DNA of 64,000 nt from Oscillospiraceae bacterium (GCA_902765025.1 CACWYC010000004.1:30958-94957), one strand, 5' to 3'. Counted from the first letter of the stretch, positions 35,016 through 43,228 are shown. Numbers and translations are program-made. The notes: generated by a model not told the origin, from the letters alone.

Positions 35016-36155
35016 TTATTTCATAAAAAGGCCCCGCCTTGCCACGTCGGCAAAGAGCTGGCTCCAGGTGCGGCGCTCCACCCCCTCCGCCGCCAGCAGC
35101 GGCAGGCGCAGCGTGTCGCCGCCGGGGAAGGTGACCGTCAGCTCCCCCACCTGCTGCCCCTGCGCCACCGGGGCGGTGACGGTATCGGGGATTGCCAGCG
35201 CCGTTTCCGGCGCCGCCTCCCCCTTGCGCCGCAGCACGGTGGTGCCCTCCGAAGGGAGGGTCAGGGCCACCGTGTCCCCCTGGCCCAGGGTGACAGGCAG
35301 CGCCGGCAGGGGGTCGGCGGGGGTGACGTCCGTTAATTGATAGGTGGAGAAGCCGTAGTTCAAGAGGGCCTTGGCGTCGGTGTTCCGCTTGTCGGAGGTC
35401 TCTCCTTTCATAATGACGGCGATGAGCTCCATGCCGTCCTTCTCCGCCGTGGCGCTGATGCAGTAGCCCGCCCGCTCCGTGTAGCCGGTTTTCAGGCCGG
35501 TGCAGCCGTCATAATACCGCACCAGCTTGTTGGTGTTGGACAGGCCGAAGGTGCCGCCGCGAATGGTGTCCATCCAGATGGTGGTGAAGCGGCGGATGTC
35601 GGGGTGGCGCAATAGCAGCTCCCGGCTCATAAGGGCGATGTCCCAGGCGCTGGTGACATGGCCCTCGGCGGTGAGGCCGGTGGGGTTGACGAAATGGGTG
35701 TCGTGCATACCCAGGGCCTTGGCCTTGTTGTTCATCTCCTCCACAAACAGCTCCGTCACGCCGGAGACGTGCTCGGCCAGGGCCACGGCGGCGTCGTTGC
35801 CGCTGGAGACGCACACGGATTTCAGCAGCTCCTCCACAGTGATCTCCTCGCCGGGGGAGAGAAACACCTGGCTGCCCCCCATGGAGGCGGCGTAATCGCT
35901 GACGGTGACCACGTCGTCGTAGCCGATTTTGCCGGAGTCGATGGCCTCCATGGTCAAGAGCAGCGTCATCACCTTGGTGACGCTGGCGGGCTCCAGCACG
36001 TCGTGCTCATTCTGGGTGAATAAAATCTCACCGGTGGATTTCTCCATCAGCACCGCCGAGCGGGAGGTCAGCGCCAGGTCCACCGCCCCGGTGCGCACCG
36101 GCAGCGCCATCAGCAGCAGCGCCGGGAGAATCCATACCCATCGTTTCATGTTCAT
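35016..36155 (-). CDS. dacF: D-alanyl-D-alanine carboxypeptidase (DacF-type)
   Basis: 379 residues. Signal peptide at 1-24, then a peptidase S11 domain with Ser58-x-x-Lys61 (ASVTKVMT), SGN (118-120) and KTG (222-224), followed by the C-terminal PBP5-type beta domain (about 285-365) and an amphipathic tail. Trims the terminal D-Ala of peptidoglycan stem peptides; DacF is the spore-cortex form, though vegetative DacA-like roles fit too. Divergent from the HIT gene. Confidence 0.93.
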   Translation of the reverse strand: MNMKRWVWILPALLLMALPVRTGAVDLALTSRSAVLMEKSTGEILFTQNEHDVLEPASVTKVMTLLLTMEAIDSGKIGYDDVVTVSDYAASMGGSQVFLSPGEEITVEELLKSVCVSSGNDAAVALAEHVSGVTELFVEEMNNKAKALGMHDTHFVNPTGLTAEGHVTSAWDIALMSRELLLRHPDIRRFTTIWMDTIRGGTFGLSNTNKLVRYYDGCTGLKTGYTERAGYCISATAEKDGMELIAVIMKGETSDKRNTDAKALLNYGFSTYQLTDVTPADPLPALPVTLGQGDTVALTLPSEGTTVLRRKGEAAPETALAIPDTVTAPVAQGQQVGELTVTFPGGDTLRLPLLAAEGVERRTWSQLFADVARRGLFMK

Positions 36156-36222
36156 GCCCCCTGTTTGGTTTTTTGCCCACTATATGAGGCGCGGCGGCGG
36201 AACAGTACCGGAAGATTTTCTA

Positions 36223-36250
36223 TTGTCATCGGCGGAAAATGTGATACAAT
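36223..36250 (+). promoter_or_regulatory. Promoter of the HIT gene
   Basis: TTGTCA (36223-36228), 16-base spacer, TACAAT (36245-36250), about 30 bases before the start codon. Confidence 0.65.
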
Positions 36251-36280
36251 GGAGAAAACCAACAGAAAGGAACCGACGGT

Positions 36281-36700
36281 ATGAAAGATCAACATTGCGC
36301 CTACTGCATGGGGGGCGAGCTGCTGGATCAGTTCGGCATCTTCATCTGCGAGCTCAGTGTCAGCACCCTGATCCTCTTTAAGGAGCAGAGCCACCCCGGC
36401 CGCTGCATCGTGGCCTACAAGGATCACGTGGGGGAGATCGTGGAGATCAGCGAGGAAGAGCGCAACGCCTTCTTTGCCGACGTGGACCGGGCCGCCCGGG
36501 CCATTCACGCCGCCTTCCACCCCGACAAGCTGAACTACGGCGCCTACGGCGACACCGGCCGCCACCTGCACATGCACCTGGTGCCCAAGTATAAGGACGG
36601 CTTCGAGTGGGGCGGCACCTTCGCCATGAACCCGGGCAAGACCTTCCTGACCGAGGCGGAGTACGACGAGATGATCGCCAAAATCAAGGCCAATCTGTAA
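36281..36700 (+). CDS. HIT-family nucleotide-binding protein
   Basis: 139 residues with the histidine triad HLHMHLVP (His95, His97, His99). HIT proteins hydrolyse or transfer nucleotidyl groups from dinucleotides or aminoacyl-adenylates. Two Cys pairs near the start (CAYC) may bind zinc as in Hint-type members. AGAAAGGAACCGACGGT precedes the ATG. Single gene between its promoter and a GC hairpin. Confidence 0.92.
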   Translation: MKDQHCAYCMGGELLDQFGIFICELSVSTLILFKEQSHPGRCIVAYKDHVGEIVEISEEERNAFFADVDRAARAIHAAFHPDKLNYGAYGDTGRHLHMHLVPKYKDGFEWGGTFAMNPGKTFLTEAEYDEMIAKIKANL

Positions 36701-36718
36701 TTATTGCGCGAAAACAGC

Positions 36719-36742
36719 GCCCCGCCCGGCACCGGGCGGGGC
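36719..36742 (+). terminator. GC hairpin after the HIT gene
   Basis: GCCCCGCCCGG-ca-CCGGGCGGGGC, very stable; tail only AATTCTCC. Confidence 0.55.
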
Positions 36743-36769
36743 AATTCTCCCAAAGCGGCGGAATTCGTC

Positions 36770-36798
36770 TTGATTTTTGCCGCGAGGTATGGTAATAT
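36770..36798 (+). promoter_or_regulatory. Promoter of tRNA-Gly
   Basis: TTGATT (36770-36775), 17-base spacer, TAATAT (36793-36798), 21 bases before the mature tRNA. Confidence 0.7.
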
Positions 36799-36819
36799 CT
36801 ACCGTGGTCACCAGAAAAC

Positions 36820-36893
36820 GCAGGATTAGTACATTGGTAGTATGTCAGCTTCCCAAGCTGAAGAGGCGGGTTCGATTCCCGTATCCTGCTCCA
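36820..36893 (+). tRNA. tRNA-Gly (anticodon CCC)
   Basis: 74 bases including encoded CCA. Acceptor GCAGGAT/ATCCTGC, anticodon stem TCAGC/GCTGA with loop TTCCCAA giving anticodon CCC (reads GGG), T-arm CGGG-TTCGATT-CCCG. Own promoter and terminator. Its 3' end borders the low-GC island to the right. Confidence 0.96.
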
Positions 36894-36899
36894 TAAGTG

Positions 36900-36940
36900 A
36901 AAAACCTCGCAGCCATGCGGCCTGCGAGGTTTTTTCTTTT
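36900..36940 (+). terminator. Terminator of tRNA-Gly
   Basis: AAAAACCTCGCAG / CTGCGAGGTTTTTT with CTTTT following. Confidence 0.9.
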
Positions 36941-36978
36941 GCACCGTCTTCCCGGTTTTTCCGCCTCTGGTGGCAAAA

Positions 36979-37000
36979 TGTCACGCTATTGTCACGCTAT
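36979..37000 (+). repeat. Tandem 11-bp repeat
   Basis: TGTCACGCTAT occurs twice in direct succession, between the tRNA terminator and the next hairpin; possibly a recombinase or replication site. Confidence 0.7.
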
Positions 37001-37009
37001 TACTCTGCG

Positions 37010-37047
37010 AAACCCGCCACAAGCAGCAAGCCTGTGGCGGGTTTTGT
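37010..37047. terminator. Hairpin terminator
   Basis: AAACCCGCCACA / TGTGGCGGGTTTT with an 11-base loop, T-rich on the + strand and A-rich start giving a T-run on the minus strand; it would end leftward transcription of the 72-codon gene. Confidence 0.8.
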
Positions 37048-37053
37048 CTATTA

Positions 37054-37272
37054 TCAGCCTGGTCGAGGCGCTTGTGGTCGGAGCGCATTACATCTGTGTG
37101 TCATTCCCGACTGCGGCACATTTTGCGTCCAAATCACGTCAGATTCCGTTCGATGGCTGCACCCTGTCATTTTCAAGCCGCTCAGGCGGTGCGGCAGGCG
37201 AATTGTCAGCCCAGCACAATAATTAGGCTTTTTGTCACGCCAAGTTTGCTTTCTATCGATATTCTTGCTCAT
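37054..37272 (-). CDS. Small protein, 72 aa, doubtful
   Basis: Not recognised. Basic N-terminus MSKNIDRKQTWRDKKPNYC, no domain. The main support is an excellent ribosome site, AAGGAGGACAA, just before the ATG, and the position downstream of the excisionase-like gene on the same strand, with a terminator right after it. In comparable elements the integrase would sit here, so this could be a rearranged integrase start followed by unrelated sequence. Confidence 0.4.
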   Translation of the reverse strand: MSKNIDRKQTWRDKKPNYCAGLTIRLPHRLSGLKMTGCSHRTESDVIWTQNVPQSGMTHRCNALRPQAPRPG

Positions 37273-37413
37273 TTGTCCTCCTTTCTGCCGTAATCATAGT
37301 TATTATCATTTATAAGGTCGATCGTCTTCTCCGCGCGCATCTCTGGCGGCTCCGGGGCTGTGCGGCTGTTGATGGCAGCCGCACAGCCGCCTCGGATCGA
37401 GTTGAGATTTGCG

Positions 37414-37662
37414 TTAAGAGAAATGGTACTTGCGCCGGGAATTTCGTACCTGTTTGGCCCACCAGATGACGAAGTCATCAGCGGCGACGCGGTACTGCCC
37501 GCCAACTTTGGCGCCGGGGAGTGCCCCGGACTTCAGCAATCGATCGACCCGACCGCGGGAGACCTTGAGGATGTCGCAAATCTCGAAGACAGTCAGATAT
37601 TCCCCGTACCTCTCGCGGATGGAGTTGGTGGTGGTCGGATTATTGCTCGTGGCGTGGGTCAT
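37414..37662 (-). CDS. Excisionase/helix-turn-helix domain protein
   Basis: 82 residues. YLTVFEICDILKVSRGRVDRL is a MerR/excisionase-type HTH, followed by the wing GALPGAKVGGQYRVAADDF and a basic tail NSRRKYHFS. Such proteins act as Xis or as regulators of integrative elements. GGAGGTGTGCC precedes the ATG at 37662. Transcribed from promoter A (37861-37904), about 190 bases upstream. Its usual partner integrase is missing. Confidence 0.8.
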   Translation of the reverse strand: MTHATSNNPTTTNSIRERYGEYLTVFEICDILKVSRGRVDRLLKSGALPGAKVGGQYRVAADDFVIWWAKQVRNSRRKYHFS

Positions 37663-37998
37663 GGCACACCTCCTTTCCGATTAAACTCTATATTCCACGC
37701 ATCGCTTTTTTCGCTCCCCCTCGGAGCATCTTGCGATGACGATGGTCGCTGTTGTTTATGTTATAATTGGCACTGCCATATAGTGCCTATCTATGCTTTA
37801 CACACAAATCGCAAAGCCAGTAACTTGTGTTTTTTCAGATAACTACCACTATATATTGTTATTATACCTCAAGCTATCGCGCACGTCAACAAGTTGCAGA
37901 TTCTCATTTTTTATCGCTTGTGGTTTTCAGACTATCTATGCGTCCAGACTATTATTGTTACAATATATTGTATTTGGCTTATTATTTCTTTTCTACTT
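37663..37998. other. AT-rich intergenic region with promoter A and an inverted repeat
   Basis: No gene seen. Holds an extended -10 (TGTTATAAT, 37759-37767, + strand) immediately followed by the inverted repeat GGCACT-gccatat-AGTGCC (37769-37787). No + strand gene follows, so a short RNA or an operator function are both possible. Confidence 0.55.
37861..37904 (-). promoter_or_regulatory. Promoter A with shared operator-like box
   Basis: Minus strand: TTGACG (37889-37884), 17-base spacer, TATAAT (37866-37861). The box AGAATCTGCAACTTGTTGAC overlaps the -35 and includes the inverted repeat CAAC-TT-GTTG. It reads toward the excisionase-like gene. Confidence 0.75.
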
Positions 37999-39366
37999 TT
38001 AGTGTATTTCGCTCTTTTTCCGCGCTCCTTTGAAGGCGTAGAGCTTGAAGGGCGCGTTATAGTCAATGCTCTGTGTATTGCCAATGAGGGGAAATCCTTT
38101 GACGCTATACCGGGTGTGGGGTACGGGTTCCAGGGTGTCGGAAGAGTAGTAGCCGGCGAGCTTATTTCGGAGACACCTGGACATAACGTCTACCCACAGG
38201 GGGTCTTCCGGCCCGATGGCGTAGACGGGGTAGCTCCCCTCATATTTGCATTTGAGGTCTTGCAGTTCCGGGAATGTGACGGAGATAACCTCGCCGAGGC
38301 TCACGCCCAAACGCCTGCTCAGTTCGTCCCGCTGCGCTGCTTCCCGTTTGAGGCGTTCCGGGTCAAGGAATGCCGCCCTACGGTCTGCTTCGCGGGTATC
38401 AAGGGGGATGGCATATAAGGCGGAGAAAGCGGAGTGCGTATCAATCTTGATGCGTGTTGCCTTCTTGAGTTTAGGGTCCTTTTTCTCTTTCGCGCGTCCG
38501 CGGCCAAGTTCTTTTATAAGGACACCATCATCTACGCCATGGAAGATGGTGGGCAAAAGCGCATCACTGCTCGTGAAGAACCACATCTCCTTGCTAATGT
38601 TGCCCATGCCTATGTTGTAGTAGCTAAAGCCGCTGCCGAGGTCCGAAAGGAGAGATCTTACCAGGTTAGCCTCGTTTTCGCTAAGAAGATGCCGGGCTTT
38701 ATCTCTTACCAGGATAAATAAGGCAATGCGATCCTTGAAGAAGACCACGCCAATTGTGGAGCCCCGGATAATATCAAGGCGCCTGTTTCTCTCACTTACA
38801 TTGGCGTAGGCATCCGAGATTTCATCAATGGAATAGTACACACCTTCATGCATAAGGTCTTCCACGGAGTAATTGTCGTTTTCATAGTTGGTGAGGGCTG
38901 CGCTCGGGATAATAAAGGAAGCAGTGGAGCCAATGGCCCGAGCGAACTCAGCGAAGCAGGGCTTATCTTCATTCATACAGATAAGGTCAAGCCCGGATGC
39001 CAGGTAGATGCCAGTGCCATTGTTCGCCATGTGCGTCCTATTCCGCGCCCTCGTGAAGGATAATGCCCTCATGCATGGCGAGTAAAACACATTGTGCTCA
39101 TCTATATAGGCCCATCCCTTCTCTGTGAGATAGTAGTAGGTGCTATTTCCCTCTTTGCCTGTTGTGATATAGCCTTGCTTGATTGCTTTGTTCAGGGCCC
39201 GGGAGAGTGCCGAGCTTCGCACAAGGTCTTCTGCGTTGCCGCCTTCCTTCACTCTGTACATACACCGTGACATCATCCGACGGGTCATAGCGCCAGCCTG
39301 TGCCAGCAGGGCAACCACCGCTTCCGCGTACCCGTTTTTTCTTATTTCTGTTGTATTTCGCGGCAT
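37999..39366 (-). CDS. Large accessory-element protein, unknown function
   Basis: 455 residues, not assigned to a family. The first 85 residues look like a winged helix (MTRRMMSRCMYRVKE ... ALNKAIKQGYITTGKEGNST ... YYLTEKGWAYIDE), as in replication-relaxation or plasmid-regulator proteins; the middle (about 95-270) is alpha/beta without clear motifs; the end is basic (FKGARKKSEIH). ATG at 39366 is preferred over 39369 because GAGGTG then lies 7 bases upstream. Driven by promoters B and C. Probably a mobile-element replication or control protein. Confidence 0.75.
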   Translation of the reverse strand: MPRNTTEIRKNGYAEAVVALLAQAGAMTRRMMSRCMYRVKEGGNAEDLVRSSALSRALNKAIKQGYITTGKEGNSTYYYLTEKGWAYIDEHNVFYSPCMRALSFTRARNRTHMANNGTGIYLASGLDLICMNEDKPCFAEFARAIGSTASFIIPSAALTNYENDNYSVEDLMHEGVYYSIDEISDAYANVSERNRRLDIIRGSTIGVVFFKDRIALFILVRDKARHLLSENEANLVRSLLSDLGSGFSYYNIGMGNISKEMWFFTSSDALLPTIFHGVDDGVLIKELGRGRAKEKKDPKLKKATRIKIDTHSAFSALYAIPLDTREADRRAAFLDPERLKREAAQRDELSRRLGVSLGEVISVTFPELQDLKCKYEGSYPVYAIGPEDPLWVDVMSRCLRNKLAGYYSSDTLEPVPHTRYSVKGFPLIGNTQSIDYNAPFKLYAFKGARKKSEIH

Positions 39367-39435
39367 CATTGCACCTCGCTATTTCTATATCATTATTTTG
39401 TGTTTTATTCTCGCATAGTACTCTATATATTGTGT

Positions 39436-39478
39436 ATTCTAACTCCAGCCGCCGCATATGTCAACAAGTTGTAGATTC
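39436..39478 (-). promoter_or_regulatory. Promoter B with shared operator-like box
   Basis: Minus strand: TTGACA (39464-39459), 17-base spacer, TAGAAT (39441-39436). Box AGAATCTACAACTTGTTGAC, 19 of 20 bases as in promoter A. Start about 60 bases upstream of the 455-aa gene. Confidence 0.75.
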
Positions 39479-39581
39479 TTTTTGTCTATCACTTGTGTTT
39501 TTCTTCTTTTTTTACCACCTAATTCACCTTCAATTCCAATATATTGTGTTTTAATTCTTATTCTTCTACTAATTGTAGAGT

Positions 39582-39627
39582 ATAATAACCCAAGTTTTTC
39601 CCTTGTGTCAACCAGTTGCACATTTCT
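39582..39627 (-). promoter_or_regulatory. Promoter C with variant operator-like box
   Basis: Minus strand: TTGACA (39611-39606), 18-base spacer, TATTAT (39587-39582). Box AGAAATGTGCAACTGGTTGAC keeps CAACT-GTTGACA. In tandem with promoter B. Confidence 0.65.
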
Positions 39628-39682
39628 GTTCCCGGCTTTTCGAGAGTCCGTGGTGCAGGGACCGCAAATGCGCGAAATAAAA

Positions 39683-39727
39683 GCAATATCTTGGGGGTTC
39701 CCTCCGAGGGTTCCCCCAAGATATTGC
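39683..39727. repeat. 45-base near-perfect hairpin
   Basis: GCAATATCTTGGGGG pairs with CCCCCAAGATATTGC; inside, after a TT/TT internal loop, CCCT pairs with AGGG. No T-run follows, so it is not a usual terminator. Confidence 0.8.
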
Positions 39728-39896
39728 AAGCATATTCTGTTGCGCAATTATCTCTAGGTCAAATTGCTGCTTTAGTATCCTAAATTCCCGGATCACATAA
39801 CTATGCATCAGCACCTGTGCATTGATAATAAATAATGACACGGAATGGTAAAATACACCGACACAAATTTTATCGATTGTTTGCCGATAAACAAAC

Positions 39897-39944
39897 GTGC
39901 GGCAAAAGTAAAATCAACGGTTTTGACCTTACAATTTGCCGCAC
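39897..39944. repeat. Inverted repeat downstream of the 89-aa gene
   Basis: GTGCGGCAAAaGTAA pairs with TTACaaTTTGCCGCAC across a 19-base loop. On the minus strand GTTTGTTTATC follows, so it may terminate the 89-aa gene. Confidence 0.65.
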
Positions 39945-39969
39945 TTATGCTGCTCAACGCAAGAACTTC

Positions 39970-40239
39970 TCACTTGAGAAACTCGAGGATCTCCTCTACA
40001 CTCTTCCCGCTGGCCTCGACCGCCGCGAGGATGGACGCCTTGTCCGCCTCCGCTTTCTTGGCAGCGGCAGCCTTGTCCGCCTTGGCTTTCACCTTCAACA
40101 ACTGCTTCAGCTCGGTCTTTTTTGCTTTGATATCGCTTGAGAGCTTTTCAATTTCCGCCTGAACGGAAGCGATCGTCTCGTCGATGTTCTCGGCGGCAAT
40201 CAGCGTCTTTTTGTTTTTGGAACCCTTCGGTCTCGGCAT
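39970..40239 (-). CDS. Small basic/coiled-coil protein
   Basis: 89 residues. N-terminus MPRPKGSKNKKT contains an AT-hook-like RPKGSKNK; residues 20-70 form an Ala/Lys/Glu-rich coiled coil (IEKLSSDIKAKKTELKQLL), and the C-terminus has a SGKSVEEILEFL helix. Proteins with the MPRPKGSKNK start are common in mobile elements of Clostridia; function unknown. DNA binding plus oligomerisation is reminiscent of nucleoid or silencer proteins, but that is only an analogy. Own promoter at 40272-40300. Confidence 0.75.
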   Translation of the reverse strand: MPRPKGSKNKKTLIAAENIDETIASVQAEIEKLSSDIKAKKTELKQLLKVKAKADKAAAAKKAEADKASILAAVEASGKSVEEILEFLK

Positions 40240-40271
40240 AGCAAGCGCCCCCTATTTTTTTTGATGTGGAC

Positions 40272-40300
40272 AGGATAGCATAAGATATTCGATTTTTCAA
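40272..40300 (-). promoter_or_regulatory. Promoter of the 89-aa gene
   Basis: Minus strand: TTGAAA (40300-40295), 17-base spacer, TATCCT (40277-40272). Confidence 0.65.
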
Positions 40301-40320
40301 TCCAATTATATCGATATTCT

Positions 40321-40785
40321 TCAGTTATTTTCTGCGCTTCGATATAGGAGCAATAGCATCAACGCCATCAATATCGCCCCGGTCGCCGCGCCCGCGGTAT
40401 CGAGCAACACGTCGCTCACCTGCGGTCCCCTGCCCTCGACAAAGCGCTGGTGCAGCTCATCCAAGGCGGCGAATGCGGCACTCGCGATAACAGCCAGCGG
40501 CAGCTTGTGTACTCGCCGCTGGTGCTGAAATACTCCGGTCAGGCTGAAGCCGAGCATGGCGTACAGCGTAAAATGCGCCACCTTGCGCAGCGGGTGGTTG
40601 TACTGGCGGATGAGGTCGTCGGTGGCCTCGCCGAGGAATAGTTCCAAGAGTTTGTGCAGCATCTCTTTGCTGGTCTCGTTGGACAGCTCTGCAGGTTGAG
40701 ATGAAAAGGCGAAAATTGCGGCGGCAATTGCGACAGCAGCTAAAATCCAGAAGGCGAAAGAGATATATTTTCTGTTGTTCGTCAC
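40321..40785 (-). CDS. VanZ-family membrane protein
   Basis: 154 residues with four membrane helices and the VanZ signature NHPLRKVAHFTLYAMLGF and a later DELHQRFVEGRGPQVSDVLLDTAGA. VanZ gives low-level teicoplanin resistance in enterococci, but most homologues sit in surface-glycan loci with unknown roles. GTG at 40785 directly follows the preceding stop; no ATG gives a sensible start. Last gene of the leftward polysaccharide operon. Confidence 0.88.
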   Translation of the reverse strand: MTNNRKYISFAFWILAAVAIAAAIFAFSSQPAELSNETSKEMLHKLLELFLGEATDDLIRQYNHPLRKVAHFTLYAMLGFSLTGVFQHQRRVHKLPLAVIASAAFAALDELHQRFVEGRGPQVSDVLLDTAGAATGAILMALMLLLLYRSAENN

Positions 40786-40786
40786 A

Positions 40787-41983
40787 TCATAATCCCCACT
40801 GTTCCAGCAAACTACGGTGCTTTTCAATCGTCTCCCTCGAGCCAAACACCAACTTACTCTCGGCGCTGATGCTGACCTTTTTATGGATTGCGACATAGAA
40901 GATACGGTAAATCCACGCGAACGGCAACAGCCACTTCTTACCCTTGAGAAAGGCGCAATAGGGCAAAGTGGCCATTTCGGCGTAAGGTTTGCAAACCTTT
41001 CTAATTGCGAAGATAAACGGGCGAAGCAGCTTCGGCGCCTTTACCATGTCCATGCGCTTTCCTGTTGAATGCGCCTTGAAGTCCTCATTGTCAAAGCCAA
41101 ACACACCGTTTTGGAAAACCAGCGCTGTCGATGCTTCAAAAAAACCCCTGCTCAGCGGACTGACCCGCATCGGCGGCTCGACCCTCCACCACTTCTGACA
41201 AATTGCGAAAGCGGTGCAGGTAAACTCCCAGAGGCCGATTTTGCGCAGTTCCGTTTCTAGCCATTTCCAGTCCAAATCCTGTTTCTGAGCGGTGAATACC
41301 ATATCCAAAAACTGACGAAAGCCGCTCCCGTTTGCGGTAAAGTGCTTCATTAGGTGTTCAATCAGAAACAGAAAATGGAAATTCCAATCGAGCGTACACC
41401 AGCCGTCATCATCCGAAGCGATATGCTCCCAACAGGTATTGAAATAATTCCTCCGCAAATCGCCCTCAAGATTTTGTTCGTAGACTAGGTGATCATGTAA
41501 TTCCAGTGATATATTTGCCTTGGAATAGTGCCGCTCATATCCGCCCTCTTTGAGTTGGTAACCCAACCTGGTCATCGGCTCATAGGCGCGCTCGCAATCT
41601 TCCGACGACATGACAATATCCAAATCCCCCATCGTGCGGAACGCCGGAACCGGATACATCGCCGCAACCTCAAGGCCTTTCACCGTGAAAAAACGGATTT
41701 GCTCCCGCTGATACACCGCTTTCAGCTCCTCAAATGCCTGTACCTTGTTGGCGTAGTAAAACATCGCCAACGCGCTCGCTTTATCAAAGCGCTCCCGGAT
41801 ATCCGCCAGTTCCGGATGCTCTTTCAAATAGGGCAGGCACTGATATCCGACAATTCCTTCCACCTCGTGGCTCTTCGCATATTTGGCAATCTGCGGCCAA
41901 TCCAGTCCTTCGGGCGGATTCGTCGCTCTGCCGTGGATATGGTCGGCTAACACCTGTAGGAAAAAATCCTGTTCACGGGTCAT
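40787..41983 (-). CDS. Nucleotidyltransferase-fold protein (NTP_transf_5 family)
   Basis: 398 residues. FRTMGDLDIVMSSEDCERA carries the GDLDI acidic motif of the uncharacterised nucleotidyltransferase family found in capsule and peptide clusters; FFTVKGLEVAAMYP precedes it. C-terminal half is helical and rich in Trp/Phe. Reaction and substrate unknown, likely modification of a glycan or carrier. Its stop abuts the VanZ start; the gene upstream is ugd, 18 bases away. Confidence 0.82.
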   Translation of the reverse strand: MTREQDFFLQVLADHIHGRATNPPEGLDWPQIAKYAKSHEVEGIVGYQCLPYLKEHPELADIRERFDKASALAMFYYANKVQAFEELKAVYQREQIRFFTVKGLEVAAMYPVPAFRTMGDLDIVMSSEDCERAYEPMTRLGYQLKEGGYERHYSKANISLELHDHLVYEQNLEGDLRRNYFNTCWEHIASDDDGWCTLDWNFHFLFLIEHLMKHFTANGSGFRQFLDMVFTAQKQDLDWKWLETELRKIGLWEFTCTAFAICQKWWRVEPPMRVSPLSRGFFEASTALVFQNGVFGFDNEDFKAHSTGKRMDMVKAPKLLRPFIFAIRKVCKPYAEMATLPYCAFLKGKKWLLPFAWIYRIFYVAIHKKVSISAESKLVFGSRETIEKHRSLLEQWGL

Positions 41984-42001
41984 CGGCGCACGCTCCCTTT
42001 T

Positions 42002-43228
42002 TCAGTCTCTCCGGAACAAATCGCGGGTATACACTTTTTCTTCAACATCGTCGAGGCAGTTGTCGTAGCGGTTGGCAATGATGGCGTCCGCCGCCTTCTT
42101 GAACCGCTCCAAATCGTTCACCACAAGGCTGCCGAAGAATGTGCTGTCGTTTTCCAGCGTCGGCTCGTAGATGATGACCGTCGCGCCCTTCGCCTTGATG
42201 CGCTTCATCACGCCCTGGATGCTACTCTGGCGGAAGTTATCGGAGTTCGCCTTCATCGTCAGGCGGTAGACGCCCACCGTGATGGGGCGCTCCTTCTCCG
42301 CGTTCCACATGGACGATGCCGTATAATACCCCGCGCGGTCCAGCACGCGGTCAGCGATGAAGTCCTTGCGGGTGCGGTTGCTCTCCACGATGGCCTGGAT
42401 CAGGTTCTCCGGTACGTCGTTGTAGTTTGCCAGCAGTTGCTTGGTGTCCTTCGGCAGACAGTAGCCGCCATAGCCGAACGAGGGGTTGTTGTACTGGTCG
42501 CCGATGCGCGGGTCGAGGCAGACGCCCTTAATGATGTCCGCCGTATTGAGCCCCTTCATCTCGGCGTAGGTGTCCAACTCATTGAAGTAGCTCACGCGCA
42601 GCGCGAGGTAGGTATTGGCGAACAGCTTGACCGCCTCGGCTTCGGTGAAGCCCATAAACAGCGTGTCGATGTTCTCCTTGATGGCCCCCTCCTGCAGCAG
42701 CGCGGCAAACTCGTGCGCCGCGACCTTGGATGCGGCGTCGCAACCAACGATGATGCGGCTCGGATACAGATTGTCGTAGAGCGCCTTGCTCTCACGCAGA
42801 AACTCGGGGCTGAACAGCAGCTTGTCCGTGCCGAACTTCTCCCGCGCGGACACCGTGTAGCCGACGGGGATCGTTGACTTGGTGACCATGTAGGCGTTGG
42901 GATTTAGCTCCTTCACCTGCGCAATGACCGACTCCACCGCTGAGCAGTCGAAGAAATTCTTCTGCGGGTCATAGTTGGTCGGCACGGCGATGATGACGAA
43001 CTCCGCCTCGCGGTACGCTTCGGGGTCGGTCGTCGCCGTCAGGCGCAGCTCCTTTTCCGCGAGGTATTGCTCGATATAATCGTCCTGAATGGGCGATAAT
43101 TTTTTGTTGATTTGCTCCACGCGCTCCGGCACCACGTCCACTGCGGTGACGGTGTTGTGCTGAGCAAGCAGCACGGCAAGGGACAAGCCGACGTAACCCG
43201 TGCCGGCGACGACGATCTTCTTGTTCAT
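42002..43228 (-). CDS. ugd: UDP-glucose 6-dehydrogenase
   Basis: 408 residues. NAD-binding GTGYVG (9-14), middle-domain motif [13 protein letters not shown], catalytic Cys257 in [12 protein letters not shown] and the C-terminal UDP-binding domain (IIYEPTL). Oxidises UDP-glucose to UDP-glucuronate, the substrate of the epimerase encoded just upstream, with which it overlaps by 4 bases. GC is higher here than in the middle of the locus, so this precursor block may have a different history. Confidence 0.94.
   Translation of the reverse strand: MNKKIVVAGTGYVGLSLAVLLAQHNTVTAVDVVPERVEQINKKLSPIQDDYIEQYLAEKELRLTATTDPEAYREAEFVIIAVPTNYDPQKNFFDCSAVESVIAQVKELNPNAYMVTKSTIPVGYTVSAREKFGTDKLLFSPEFLRESKALYDNLYPSRIIVGCDAASKVAAHEFAALLQEGAIKENIDTLFMGFTEAEAVKLFANTYLALRVSYFNELDTYAEMKGLNTADIIKGVCLDPRIGDQYNNPSFGYGGYCLPKDTKQLLANYNDVPENLIQAIVESNRTRKDFIADRVLDRAGYYTASSMWNAEKERPITVGVYRLTMKANSDNFRQSSIQGVMKRIKAKGATVIIYEPTLENDSTFFGSLVVNDLERFKKAADAIIANRYDNCLDDVEEKVYTRDLFRRD

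Larger units (their letters stand above)
39370..39969. other. 600-base gene-free regulatory region of the island
   Basis: No gene seen on either strand. Contains promoters B and C, a 45-base near-perfect hairpin (39683-39727) and a 48-base inverted repeat (39897-39944). Composition is strongly AT-rich. It could hold a replication or transfer origin. Confidence 0.6.
36941..40310. mobile_element. Low-GC accessory island next to tRNA-Gly (likely integrative-element remnant)
   Basis: Starts right after the tRNA-Gly terminator and ends before the polysaccharide locus. GC is visibly lower than upstream, and intergenic AT is very high. Contents: tandem 11-base repeat, an excisionase-type HTH gene, a 456-codon gene with a winged-helix-like start, a small coiled-coil gene, and shared-operator promoters. 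No integrase and no second copy of the tRNA 3' end was found in the window, so its mobility and right border are unproven. Confidence 0.5.

Noticed and set aside
36842..37222. 126-codon + strand ORF starting inside the tRNA
   Set aside because: It begins within tRNA-Gly and crosses two terminators; no ribosome site or domain.
37414..40239. Complete integrative conjugative element
   Set aside because: No relaxase, coupling protein, type IV secretion genes or integrase are present; at most a remnant.
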